Assembly (NCBI GenBank): GCA_002890675.1
Contig: PEFW01000012.1
Location: forward strand, 1 to 62,346
DNA length: 62,346 nt
Direction: 5' to 3'
Origin: Candidatus Methylaffinis lahnbergensis
GTDB lineage: Bacteria > Pseudomonadota > Alphaproteobacteria > Rhizobiales > Beijerinckiaceae
Both the position numbers and the translations under genes were made by a program. Under the pieces are notes generated by a model. That model was not told where the DNA came from, searched no databases, and worked only from the letters and a program-made list of their open reading frames with translations. This document shows positions 48,160 through 56,882 of the stretch, piece after piece. Every line of letters begins with the position of its first letter. Position 1 is the first letter of the stretch.

Positions 48160-49524
48160 ATGGTGAGGCACTCTAGGAAACTGCTTGCGCTTTTAGGTTT
48201 GGTCGCGGTAGTGGCGATAGCGGCGGTGGGCTGGCTGGTGTTGCGTCCACGCGGGCCAGCGGACTTTGCCAGCGGTACCCGGGTCGAGTTGGCTGATTAT
48301 CGTGAAGGCGATCCCACCGGAGTCTCTCCCAGACTCGCGGGAGCCGATCTGGTGATGCGGGGCGAATATCTCACGCGCGCCGCCGACTGCATCGCCTGCC
48401 ACACAGCCCCGGGCGGCAAGCCTTTTGCAGGGGGTATGGCCTTCCCGCTGCCCTTCGGCTCGCTCTATTCGACGAACATCACACCCGACAAGGACACCGG
48501 CATTGGTGGGTGGAGCGACGAGGATTTTGTCAAGGCGCTGCACGAGGGCGTCGGCAGGGACGGCAAGCATCTCTATCCGGCTTTTCCCTATACCTCATAC
48601 ACCCTCATGACGCGCAGCGACGTGCTGGCGGTCAAGGCCTATCTGTTCAGCCTCAAGCCGGTCCGGAACAGACCGCCGGCCAGCGACATCCCATTTCCAT
48701 TCAACCAGCGCTACCTCATCTGGTTCTGGAATGGGCTGTTCAGTCCCGGACAGCGCTTTCAGCCGAACACGGGTCAAACCTCCGAATGGAACCGGGGCGC
48801 CTATCTCGTCGAGGCGCTCGGCCATTGCGGCGAATGCCACACACCGCGGAATCTCCTGTATGGGTTGAGCTCCGGTCGCAAATTCGCGGGTGCGATAATC
48901 AACGGCTGGAAGGCCTACAACATAACTTCGGACCCCGCATGGGGCATCGGCGCGTGGTCTGACGCGCAGTTGACGGACTATTTGTCCAGCGGCCACGCCG
49001 AGGGACGTAGCTCGGCGGTGGGCCCGATGGGCGAAGCCGTCGAGAACAGCCTGCGCTTCCTGAGTGAGGACGATATCGGCGCCATGACTGCCTACTTGAG
49101 GAGCGTTCCAGCCATCCGCGACAGCGCAGGGCTTGCCGCGGTGCCAACTCCGCCCGCACAGGTGCCTGCCGCGAAGGCAGCCGATTCCGGCGGCAGCGGC
49201 CAGAGCCTCGGCTTGCGTGTCTTCGAGGGTGCCTGTGCGAGCTGCCATAACTTCGACGGAAGCGGTGCCGTCTCGGTCTATGCCTCGCTCGCCGGCAATC
49301 GAACGGTGAATGACGCCGCAGCGGTCAACGCGACACAGGCGATCCTGCAGGGCGCCCGCCTCCGGACCGCCCACGGCGAGGTGTTTATGTCAGCGTTCGG
49401 CACAGCCTATTCCGACGCGGAGATCGCCGCCGTCTTGAACTATGTCACCGGGCGGTTCGGCGCGAACACATCCGCGATCAAACCTGACGAAGTCGCGAAA
49501 CGGCGGACGGCGACCATGCGATAG
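48160..49524 (+). CDS. Membrane-anchored triheme cytochrome c
   Basis: 454 aa. An N-terminal membrane anchor or uncleaved signal ([21 protein letters not shown]) is followed by three c-type haem sites: CIACH (near residue 79), CGECH (near 225) and CASCH (near 362). This is the layout of cytochrome subunits of membrane alcohol/aldehyde dehydrogenases. It probably takes electrons from the Mo hydroxylase encoded directly upstream and hands them to the terminal oxidase chain. The start is uncertain: ATG 48160, GTG 48163 (better spacing from GGAGG at 48153) or GTG 48127. No haem site is damaged. Confidence 0.9.
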   Translation: MVRHSRKLLALLGLVAVVAIAAVGWLVLRPRGPADFASGTRVELADYREGDPTGVSPRLAGADLVMRGEYLTRAADCIACHTAPGGKPFAGGMAFPLPFGSLYSTNITPDKDTGIGGWSDEDFVKALHEGVGRDGKHLYPAFPYTSYTLMTRSDVLAVKAYLFSLKPVRNRPPASDIPFPFNQRYLIWFWNGLFSPGQRFQPNTGQTSEWNRGAYLVEALGHCGECHTPRNLLYGLSSGRKFAGAIINGWKAYNITSDPAWGIGAWSDAQLTDYLSSGHAEGRSSAVGPMGEAVENSLRFLSEDDIGAMTAYLRSVPAIRDSAGLAAVPTPPAQVPAAKAADSGGSGQSLGLRVFEGACASCHNFDGSGAVSVYASLAGNRTVNDAAAVNATQAILQGARLRTAHGEVFMSAFGTAYSDAEIAAVLNYVTGRFGANTSAIKPDEVAKRRTATMR

Positions 49525-49588
49525 GCCTTCGGGCGGCGCTCAAATTGATGCGCAAGCTTTTAAAGAAATATGGCTGGACTGCAGCGAT

Positions 49589-49680
49589 CGCGCCTGCTGT
49601 GGTTAACGCAATTTTTGCGGCGACCGGCAAGCGCCTACGCAAATTGCCGATCGACGCGGAACAACTTAATGGAGGCTCTC
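49589..49680 (+). pseudogene. C-terminal fragment of an older Mo-subunit gene
   Basis: The frame [20 protein letters not shown] then IDAEQL matches the end of the intact Mo subunit ([20 protein letters not shown]). Nothing upstream of it in this copy matches; the frame then runs into the start of the next gene. It is the right-hand counterpart of the fragment at 45250-45369. Confidence 0.85.
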
Positions 49681-50337
49681 ATGATTAGGGGTGTCGTATA
49701 CGGCGCGATCAGTCTCGCAACGATTTCATCGATAGCTTGTGCGGAAGACCTCGCAACCGCTACGACACCGTTAGCGCCGGGTACGTTCACCACGTCAGCG
49801 CATTCCGACGAATGGAAAATTGCGAACGCGCTGAGCGCGGGCCCCGCCAGCATCACGGAGCACGCAGCCGTGATGGATTGGCCCGCGAATCCGAAGGATG
49901 GAATGTCCCACGGCAGGGTGCTTCGCCAGGGCATCAATGGCTGGACATGCATGCCCGACGTTCCCGGAAGGCCTCAGCACGACCCGATGTGCGCAGACGA
50001 GACCATGATGAAGTGGCTCACGGCGACCCTCGCTGGGAAGAAGCCCGACATCGATCGCGTTGGACTGTCCTACATGCTTTTGGGCGAGGCAAGGCAGGGA
50101 CAGGGTGCAGCTCCGGCAAAAGACCCCAGCCAGGTCAAAGAATGGTTCTATGTCGGCCCGCACATCATGGTCGTGCTTCCCGATTCAGCCAAGGACGCGC
50201 TCCGGAGCATCAACCAGGATCTCTCCAATAACCAGCCCTATATATCGCTGCTCAGCTCCGCAGATGTCGCGACGCCCATCTGGGTCATTCCCGTTGCAAA
50301 GGGCGGCGACAGGATCAAGGAGGAGCCTGTGAAATAG
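49681..50337 (+). CDS. Exported protein of unknown function (paralogue at 55167)
   Basis: 218 aa. Signal peptide [21 protein letters not shown], mature from about 22. Conserved-looking segments: [58 protein letters not shown] and [11 protein letters not shown], with the two Cys in TCMP and MCAD positioned to pair. The same succession occurs in the protein at 55167-55760, so this is a family, but I do not know a function. Clear GGAGG site before the ATG at 49681. Confidence 0.8.
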   Translation: MIRGVVYGAISLATISSIACAEDLATATTPLAPGTFTTSAHSDEWKIANALSAGPASITEHAAVMDWPANPKDGMSHGRVLRQGINGWTCMPDVPGRPQHDPMCADETMMKWLTATLAGKKPDIDRVGLSYMLLGEARQGQGAAPAKDPSQVKEWFYVGPHIMVVLPDSAKDALRSINQDLSNNQPYISLLSSADVATPIWVIPVAKGGDRIKEEPVK

Positions 50338-50463
50338 GGCCTCGCTACACGGGCGAAGTGGAATGCGGAGAAGTGGTCATGATCAAGGTCAGCGTCATGT
50401 AAGCCAATACGCCCTTAAGACTGTCTGAGGGGCTTTGGCGCCAATTTTTGGAGGGAACTCAGA

Positions 50464-50748
50464 ATCGCGGAGCTGATCGCCGCCGCGCACGCCGGCTGCT
50501 TCACCATGGCCCTCTCGCTGATCCTAAGCGAGGCCAAGCTCACCGCCGAACCGATGGAAACCTCTGCCAAAGTTACGCTGGAGCAGGTTGAAGGAGGATA
50601 CGCCGTCACAGCCGTCCATCTGACGCTCAAGGCCAAGATCCCAGGCGCCGACCAGGCGACGTTTGAAAAGCTCTCCAGCGTGGCCAAGGCGGGATGCCCA
50701 GTCTCCAAGCTGTTGAAAGCCGACATCACCCCCACCCTCATCACCTAG
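50464..50748 (+). pseudogene. 5'-truncated OsmC-type gene
   Basis: From 50464 the frame reads IAELIAAAHAGCFTMALSLI, then SEAKLTAEPMETSAKVTLEQ and ends GCPVSKLLKADITPTLIT. This is the second half of an OsmC peroxide reductase of the ~140-aa kind, including both redox Cys (HAGC and AGCPVS). The N-terminal ~45 residues are missing and an in-frame TAA lies at 50416. Translation from ATG 50506 would lose the first Cys, so the remnant is probably not functional. Confidence 0.8.
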
Positions 50749-50949
50749 CGGTTTGCGGATGAACTCGAAAATTTGAAGGTTTCATGTTCTGATAGCGGTC
50801 GTGGCCTGGGATTTTGGCGGTTTTTTCATGGACGAAAGGCGACGTCTTGTTGTTTGGACTCACTGGGGCCGCCGGCCGATTTTATTCCAGCCCGAGGCGT
50901 ATCATGACAGACAATGAAAAGGGCCTAACAAGTTTTTCCCGCTACTAGC
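50749..50949. other. Intergenic stretch, nothing recognised
   Basis: No family-like reading in either strand between the OsmC remnant and the DUF302 pseudogene. Confidence 0.4.
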
Positions 50950-51330
50950 GTCACGGTCCAACACACAAGCATCGCAACTGGCCTCAGTTACGACGATTTG
51001 GTTGGCGGCATTGAACGCGAACTGGGACGACGGGACTTGGCAGCTGCTGACCCGATTGCTGAAGTCAAAGGTTTCATGGAGTCGAGCGGGAGGTCGGTCG
51101 CAGGGCTGGCCCGCGAGGCCTGATGGATAAACCAGGGTGAGATCATCTCGCTTTTAGGCGAGTCGAAGCAGTCTTCGCTCTATCTCGTCGGTAACCCTGT
51201 CATCGCCAACAAAATTATCAGCATCGATATTCGCGGCAGCTTTTATGTACCTTTCCGGGTCTGCCTCGGCACCGCGAGTGGCGCGGTGATCTCCTATGAT
51301 AGGCCATCTTCATTTCTCGCTGCGCCGGAC
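50950..51330 (+). pseudogene. DUF302-domain gene with in-frame stop and lost C-terminus
   Basis: The frame gives VTVQHTSIATGLSYDDLVGG, later VKGFMESSGRSVAG, TGA at 51121-51123, then in the same frame IISLLGESKQSSLYLVGNPV, IANKIISIDIRGSFYVPFRV and GAVISYDRPSSFLA. This is the DUF302 (TT1751-like) sequence in order. After SSFLA the homology stops, and the following 270 bases to about 51600 show nothing I recognise. A nonsense change plus a 3' deletion or replacement explain it. Confidence 0.75.
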
Positions 51331-51600
51331 AATTCGCCGTGCCACTATCCCACCCCTTGGACGCCGACTCTGTTCGTTAGGTTCCAAAATCTCACGTCAA
51401 GAGGCTTGTATTCGCCGCAAGCTTTGTGCTGGTCGCGGGGGGATACAGCCCACTCCGCTGATCGCAATGCTCAATTTCCATTTCTCGCGCGTTGCCGATC
51501 TGGCGGCGCCGGATCACATCGTTATCAGCCCCTCGGTTCCGATCTCTTGCTACCGTGATGGTTTTGGCATTTGGTGCAGCCGAAGTGCCGTGACAAGGCC

Positions 51601-52981
51601 CTATTGGACAATGTCTATGGGCGGTAGAGGGAGGCCGTCTGGCTCAGTCCGCGAGCGCAACAGGGCCTCCCCGGGCGCATAGGCGCGCAATAGCAAATAG
51701 TATTGGCCAGCGGGCGCGGGCAGCCAATTTGCCTCCTTCGCCGGGCCTGGACTGTCTTTCTGGAGGTAAATGGTCAGAGAGCCTTCCGGGTTCAGCTTCA
51801 GCGTCTTGTCGTCGCTTCCGAGCGCGTAGCGATTGATTGCATTTGGGACCGTGTAATTGTTTGCGGAATCATACAGGGTCAGCGACCAGAAGCCGGGCTC
51901 CATGAAAGGCGGAAGCACCTTGAAGTCACGGCATAACGATTACGGCCGGAAAGGGGCTTGCCGTCGCTGCCCGCAAAGCCGCCAAAATATAGCGCTTCGC
52001 GCGGCGTGTTTGCCGTCAGGCCATTCCGTGCCGTCCTCGCGCGGTTTAACGTAATCGGTCCTGAAATTGCCAATGGACGGAGGGGGCAGGCGCCAGCCAT
52101 TGTGGAAAGTACCGCCCGGGAGCAGCGCTAATGTCGTTCCGAGCCCCTCGACGGCCTTCGCCATAGCCTCCGTGACGGCGGGATCAATCTTGGAGCGGTC
52201 CCAGAGCTTGCCGAGCGGTTTGAACAGCGGCAGGAGCGCCGAGACCTGATCAGGCGGCGGGTTCTCGATCAGGGCCTCGGCGAGAATTTCCCAAAACTGA
52301 AGCGGGTCCTTGAAGGCGAGCGCGCTGACGGGGAGCTTTGCATCGCTGAACTCCGGCGCGGGGTAATGATAGGGCCGGCGCCGCGGGCGCTTTCCTGCCG
52401 CCCGCTTCTGCAAGACCCTCGACGGTGATGGCGTCGAGAACGGCCTTGGCCGCCGGCAGATCGTGCCTGCCGGTGACGTGGACGCGGGGCTGGATCAGGA
52501 CCCAGCGGGTTGGCGCATCGATGCGCTTCACATCAGGCGGCAGCCGGCCCTTCCAGCCGGGGCCAACCAGGGCGAACTTGCCGCCCTTGAAGCCCGTCTC
52601 GACGCCGCCGGCATAGGCGAACGCGTTGGTCCAGAAGTCGACGATCTCGATCATGTAATAGCGGCCGTTGGAATCCGGCACGGTCAGAATGACCGGCTGC
52701 GCCGCAAGATCCAAGAAGCCGAACCCATAGAGCGTGTTGACGTTCGGCGACACATAGCCCGCCGTTTGCGAAAGTTCAGGCGTCGAAATGTCCTCCATCC
52801 GCCAGATCGTGTTCGGGGCGGCCTTGGCGTTTGGCCCGACCGCGTCGTGGTATCGCAGGGCGTACATTGTTACGAGCGGCGCGCCCCAAGTGGCTGCGCT
52901 AAGAGCCAGCGCTCCGGAATAGGCCAATAGAACTTTCGCCCGCGCGGAGGCGGTTTCCGCGAGCCCGGACGATTTCCGCAT
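51601..52981 (-). pseudogene. DUF1254/DUF1214-family gene broken by several frameshifts
   Basis: Reading from an ATG at 52981 behind GGGAGGAGGCG, the frame shows a membrane/signal segment and then the DUF1254 part (NTIWRMEDISTPELSQTAGY, VSPNVNTLYGFGFLDL, PDSNGRYYMIEIVDFWTNAF). Near 52415-52440 the homology moves to another frame (AFKDPLQFWEILAEALIENP, through DPAVTEAMAKAVEG). Near 52020 it moves again (GLTANTPREALYFGGFAGSD, GKPLSGRNRYAV). Near 51920 it moves once more (EPGFWSLTLYDSANNYTVPN, INRYALG) to a stop at 51601. At least three shifts are needed, so it is a dead gene that is otherwise well preserved. Confidence 0.85.
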
Positions 52982-53210
52982 CGCCTCCTCCCGCACATCT
53001 TGCCCGCTCGCTATTTCCGCATAGGGGAGGTCTGCCACGATCAGCGTGGCGAACACGACCGCCTGATGGAGCAACTGGCGCCCCTCCCGAGACCATTCTC
53101 ATCACTTTGCTGGTTGCTTTCGCCTGCGTGAGACGTTTTGTGGGCACCTTCCGGTTCGAGGCCGCGGGCGCCAACGGCTTAACCGCGAAATCCTAGCTGC
53201 CGGTCCGAGT

Positions 53211-54188
53211 TCAGATGGATGATCCGGCTACGTCCAGAAGAATCTTTCCGCCGCGTTGCGCATGCGCGACGGCTTCTTTGATGGCGGAGAGGGGGTAGGT
53301 TGCCGCCACTGGTATGTGCAGCCGGCCGGACGCGAGCATCTTGGCCGCCTGCGCTGCGGCTGGCGCAAGTTTGGCCGCAAACTCCGGGTGGCCCATGTAA
53401 AAGCCCCGCATGGTAAGAGGCTTGAAGATGACGTCCAGCGGACTGATCGACATCGGACTCAAGCTCATGGCCGCAAAGCTGACGAGCGTACCGCGGGGCG
53501 AGAGCGTCGCTGCGAGCACGCCTGTCGCCGGGCCGCTGACGCCATCAAGTGCCAGGCGGAGCTCGGCCTGACCGACAGCCGCTTTGATCCTTTCCGAGAC
53601 ATCGGAAGCATCGACGACGACGACGTCTCCGCCGATCGCCTCAAGCTCGGCCACGAGCTCCGGGCGCCGGACGATGTTGACGGTCTTCAAGCCGCGCGTT
53701 TTCGCGAACGCGATCACCCACCGCCCGACACCGGAATTGGCGGCGTTCTGCACCACCCACTCGCCCGGCTTCAGGGTGACATACTCGCTGAGCAGCAGCG
53801 CCGCCGTCGGGGGATTGATGGCCAGCATCGCCAACTGCTGCGGGTCCGCGTCAGGGGGCAGGGCGAAAAGGCCGTTCGCCGAAATAACCATCCGCTCTCT
53901 CCAGGCGAAGCTGGAAAGCGGCGTCAAGACCCGGTCGCCGACCTTGACGCTCTCCACCCCCGGCCCCACGGCGAGAACGCGGCCGACGCCCTCGTTGCCG
54001 ATGACGGTTGGAAGCGCGGGGTGTAGTGCATAGATGCCCAGGGCGAGCAAGAGGTCGCTCGGGTCGATGGGGGAAAACTCGACGCCGATGAGGACCTCGT
54101 TCGGGCCGGGAGCGTCGGGCTCGGGAATGTCGACATACTTAACACCGTCGACGGGGTTGCCAAAAGCAGTGAGCTGAACAGCACGCAT
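53211..54188 (-). CDS. Quinone-oxidoreductase-like medium-chain dehydrogenase/reductase
   Basis: 325 aa MDR-family NAD(P)H enzyme without structural zinc. GroES-like N-terminal part: MRAVQLTAFGNPVDGVKYVD...NEVLIGVEFSPIDPSDLLLA, VIGNEGVGRVLAVGPGVESV. The nucleotide-binding region VVQNAANSGVGRWVIAFAKT replaces the usual GxGxxG by NSGVG, typical of the enoyl-reductase/quinone-oxidoreductase branch. The substrate is unknown; it may reduce enals or quinones. It is followed on the same strand, 18 bases upstream, by the SDR gene, so both are probably one operon. Confidence 0.88.
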   Translation of the reverse strand: MRAVQLTAFGNPVDGVKYVDIPEPDAPGPNEVLIGVEFSPIDPSDLLLALGIYALHPALPTVIGNEGVGRVLAVGPGVESVKVGDRVLTPLSSFAWRERMVISANGLFALPPDADPQQLAMLAINPPTAALLLSEYVTLKPGEWVVQNAANSGVGRWVIAFAKTRGLKTVNIVRRPELVAELEAIGGDVVVVDASDVSERIKAAVGQAELRLALDGVSGPATGVLAATLSPRGTLVSFAAMSLSPMSISPLDVIFKPLTMRGFYMGHPEFAAKLAPAAAQAAKMLASGRLHIPVAATYPLSAIKEAVAHAQRGGKILLDVAGSSI

Positions 54189-54206
54189 ATCGATACCTCC
54201 TTTGTG

Positions 54207-55031
54207 TCATTCTGCGGCTGATTGGGGATGTCTGATGTTGTATCGGCGGGCCGGGACAGCCCTGGAGAGCTTGCTGGACATCGCGCGGCGCGCTGCGTCG
54301 AATCCATCCCACTCAGCCTTGTCGGGCAGGGATGGAATGGTGACGATCTCTCCCTGGTCGAGACCGGCGAGGGCGGCGTCGACCATGTCCTCGGCCGACA
54401 TCACGATCTCGGCGGGTAAATTGTGAACCGGCAGGCCGGCGATGTCCCAGAACTCTGTCGCCGTCGCCCCGGGCAGGACCGCCTGGACCCGCACGCCCTT
54501 GCCTGCAAGTTCATGATGGAGCGACTGGCTGAAGGCCAGCACGAACGCTTTGCTGCCGCCATAGACCCCGTTTAGCGTTTCTGGCGAGATCGCCACGATC
54601 GAAGCGATGTTGATGATAGTGCCGCCGCCTCGCGCGACGAAGCCGGGAGCCGCAGCATAGGTCAGCCGGGTGAGCGCGCCGACATTGAGGCGGATCATCT
54701 CATCCATCTTCTCGACGTCCGAATCGAGGAGCGGTGCCGCTGCGCCGACGCCGGCATTGTTCACCAGCAGCGTAACGCTTGCATTCGTGCGCAGCGTCGT
54801 CTCGATCCGGGCAAGATCCGCCTTGTCGTAGAGATTGGCCGCGATCGTCTTGACGGAACGGCCAGTCTCATTTTCCAGGCGCTGGGCTAGGGCCGCGAGC
54901 CGGCTCCGGTTGCGGGCGACCAGGATCAGGTCATAGCCACGCCTAGCCAGGCGGTCGGCGTAAATCGCGCCGATGCCTGAGGAGGCGCCGGTGATCAGTG
55001 CCGTGCCCTTCGTTTCAGTGGTGCTCATCAT
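54207..55031 (-). CDS. Short-chain dehydrogenase/reductase
   Basis: 274 aa SDR. Cofactor motif TALITGASSGIGAIYADRLA, LLVNNAGVGA (NNAG), catalytic Ser in INIASIVAIS and the YxxxK motif in GVYGGSKAFVLAFS (Tyr and Lys four apart). The Arg following the cofactor strand (VARNRSRL) hints at NADP. The start ATG at 55031, with a second ATG directly after, follows GGAGACGAA. It lies ahead of the quinone-oxidoreductase-like gene in the same direction. Substrate unknown. Confidence 0.9.
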   Translation of the reverse strand: MMSTTETKGTALITGASSGIGAIYADRLARRGYDLILVARNRSRLAALAQRLENETGRSVKTIAANLYDKADLARIETTLRTNASVTLLVNNAGVGAAAPLLDSDVEKMDEMIRLNVGALTRLTYAAAPGFVARGGGTIINIASIVAISPETLNGVYGGSKAFVLAFSQSLHHELAGKGVRVQAVLPGATATEFWDIAGLPVHNLPAEIVMSAEDMVDAALAGLDQGEIVTIPSLPDKAEWDGFDAARRAMSSKLSRAVPARRYNIRHPQSAAE

Positions 55032-55166
55032 TTCGTCTCCATGTTGTGTGAATCACAAATGACGGTCGTCATCTATAACGACACGTCACGTCACGCTTGT
55101 TTCGCGAGAATCCAACGTGTTGCTTGCGACGCATTTTCTGACAAGCGCCCTCACCGGCTTAAATCT

Positions 55167-55760
55167 TTAGGGGCGTCCCATCACGTGCAGATGTGCGTAT
55201 GGCGATCCCGCCCACATGATGTACGCGCCGCTCGGCCTGTGCGTGGTTGGCAGTCCTGTGTTCTTCGGATCAAATGGCCACATAATCATCCAGTGGGGAC
55301 CTACCTCGATCGCCGGGCTTGTCTTGTCATAGGGATCTGAATCGCTGCGTTGCGTGGCGCCCGCGAGCATGTAGGTGATGCCGGGGACGGTATTCGTCGG
55401 CTTCGGTTTGTGAGCTTTGAAGTCGGCGGACCACTGCATCGACGCCGCATCTGCGCACATTGGTGGTTCACCGATAACTTTCGCGTTTCCCGGCATACAA
55501 GTGAACCCGTTATCGCCGTCGCGCAGAACTACTTCATGGCCTTGCGCATCTCTATCGACGATTATTGCCGAAATAGCGACGTCGATTGGTCCGGCCGACA
55601 TCGCCCGCGCTATCTTCTCTCGATTCGAATCGCCGGTGTCCGCTGCCATTCCGCCGCGTGAGTCCTTTGCCTCGGCCAGGGTCACAAGGCAAGTTCCGAT
55701 CATCAGACTTCCAGTTAAGGCGACTGTGAAAAGGGCGAGATTTAGTTTTCTAACGCTCAT
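55167..55760 (-). CDS. Exported protein of unknown function (paralogue of 49681 gene)
   Basis: 197 aa. Signal peptide about residues 1-30 (LNLALFTVALTGSLMIGTCLVTLAEA). The mature protein shares the order of motifs with the gene at 49681: IARAMSAGPIDVAISAIIVD, LRDGDNGFTCMPGNAKVIGE, PMCADAASMQW, ITYMLAGATQRSDSDPYD, VGPHWMIMWPFDP and a C-terminal MWAGSPYAHLHVM. The pair of Cys is conserved. I start at ATG 55760 because it opens the signal peptide and has GGAG upstream; an in-frame start at 55817 would add 19 residues. Confidence 0.8.
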   Translation of the reverse strand: MSVRKLNLALFTVALTGSLMIGTCLVTLAEAKDSRGGMAADTGDSNREKIARAMSAGPIDVAISAIIVDRDAQGHEVVLRDGDNGFTCMPGNAKVIGEPPMCADAASMQWSADFKAHKPKPTNTVPGITYMLAGATQRSDSDPYDKTSPAIEVGPHWMIMWPFDPKNTGLPTTHRPSGAYIMWAGSPYAHLHVMGRP

Positions 55761-55944
55761 GGTTTCTCCTCCGCGTTCAGACCAATGGATGTCAGATCGA
55801 GGTCTTCTCGTTTGCACTACTTTGCGCTGTCTTCGTCGCGTTCGATGTCCGTGCCGCTGTTGTCGAGTGCGTAAAATAATTAGTTGTCCGCGCTTCCGTT
55901 CGTCTCGGTGACCGAGCGATCGCTCGCGCGTTGAAGGGCGGCCG

Positions 55945-56343
55945 TCAGGCGGGAAATTTGTCTCCGAACATGGGCCGCCCGCTCTTCGAAGACTCTCGCG
56001 TCGCCTCGTCCTGGATGACGTCCCAATGCTCGGCGATCAGGCCGTTTTCGATACGTACGATGTCGACCACGACCCAGTTCACTGGCTGCGCCATCCCTGA
56101 AATCCGGCTGTGGAGCATGACATAGTCGCCGTCGGCGACGATCAGCACGTTCTCGTAACGCAGCTCTCTCGGCGCCGCCTTGACAAATTCGAAGAGCCCC
56201 TCGCGCCCCGGCGCGAGGTAAGCACTGTGCTGGATATAGGCGGGCGACCAGAAACGCTCGGCCGCGGCGTAGTCCCGCTTGTGGAAGAGCGTGTCGATCG
56301 CCTTCAAGACGAACGCTTTGTTCTGTGCTTCGCTGGTGGTCAT
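55945..56343 (-). CDS. NTF2/SnoaL-like protein, tandem copy 1
   Basis: 132 aa. The alpha+beta cone fold is suggested by FVLKAIDTLFHKRDYAAAER, FWSPAYIQHSAYLAPGREGL, VMLHSRISG and VVVDIVRIENGLIAEHWDVI. Such proteins are small-molecule isomerases, cyclases or ligand binders; the SnoaL-type ester-cyclase-like pattern WxPxYIQH...EHWDV is clear. It is highly similar to the next gene (56439). I take the start at 56343 (MTTSEAQNK) by comparison with the copy; the frame is open further but runs through the copy's 3' end out of frame. Confidence 0.85.
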   Translation of the reverse strand: MTTSEAQNKAFVLKAIDTLFHKRDYAAAERFWSPAYIQHSAYLAPGREGLFEFVKAAPRELRYENVLIVADGDYVMLHSRISGMAQPVNWVVVDIVRIENGLIAEHWDVIQDEATRESSKSGRPMFGDKFPA

Positions 56344-56438
56344 GGCTTTACACCTCTTGGGTTTGAGCAGCGGCGACGCAACATCGGACAGGTTGCCGAG
56401 GTCGATTGGCCCCTTTCGAGTTTGCTTGGCAGAGGCCG

Positions 56439-56837
56439 TCAGGCGGGAAATTTCTCTCCGAACATGGGCCGCCCGCTCTTCGAAGACTCCCGCGTCGCCT
56501 CGTCCTGGATGACGTCCCAATGCTCGGCGAGCTTGCCGTTTTCGATACGCAGGATGTCGACCACGACCCAGTTCACTGGCTGCCCGATCCCTGAAAACCG
56601 GCCGTGGAGCATGACATAGGCTCCGTCGGCGACGATCAGCGCGTTCTCGTAATGCAGCTCTTTCGGCGCGGTCTTGACAAGTTCGAAGAGCCCCTCGCGC
56701 CCCGGCGCGATATGAGCACTGTGCTGGATATAGGCGGGCGACCAGAAACGCTCGGCCCCGGCGTAGTCCCGTTTGTTGAAGAGCGTGTCGAACGCCTCCA
56801 AGACGAACGCTTTGTTCTGTGCTTCGGTCGTGGTCAT
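56439..56837 (-). CDS. NTF2/SnoaL-like protein, tandem copy 2
   Basis: 132 aa, same length as copy 1 and differing at about one residue in seven (for example FVLEAFDTLFNKRDYAGAER). The last 25 residues are nearly identical. Offset between copies is 494 bases, same strand, so it is a recent tandem duplication. The upstream neighbour is the aldehyde dehydrogenase pseudogene. Function unknown beyond the fold family. Confidence 0.85.
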   Translation of the reverse strand: MTTTEAQNKAFVLEAFDTLFNKRDYAGAERFWSPAYIQHSAHIAPGREGLFELVKTAPKELHYENALIVADGAYVMLHGRFSGIGQPVNWVVVDILRIENGKLAEHWDVIQDEATRESSKSGRPMFGEKFPA

Positions 56838-56882
56838 GGCTTCACCTCATTGTTTTCAGCCAAGTAATCTTGTGCTGTCGTC

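Noticed and set aside
51321..51600. Plus-strand frame after the DUF302 remnant as a new gene
   Set aside because: No start with a ribosome-binding site and no family-like features; it merely continues the broken DUF302 frame.
55945..56520. Longer 191-codon version of the first NTF2-like gene
   Set aside because: The extra N-terminus is the out-of-frame 3' end of the neighbouring copy; the paired copy shows the true start at 56343.
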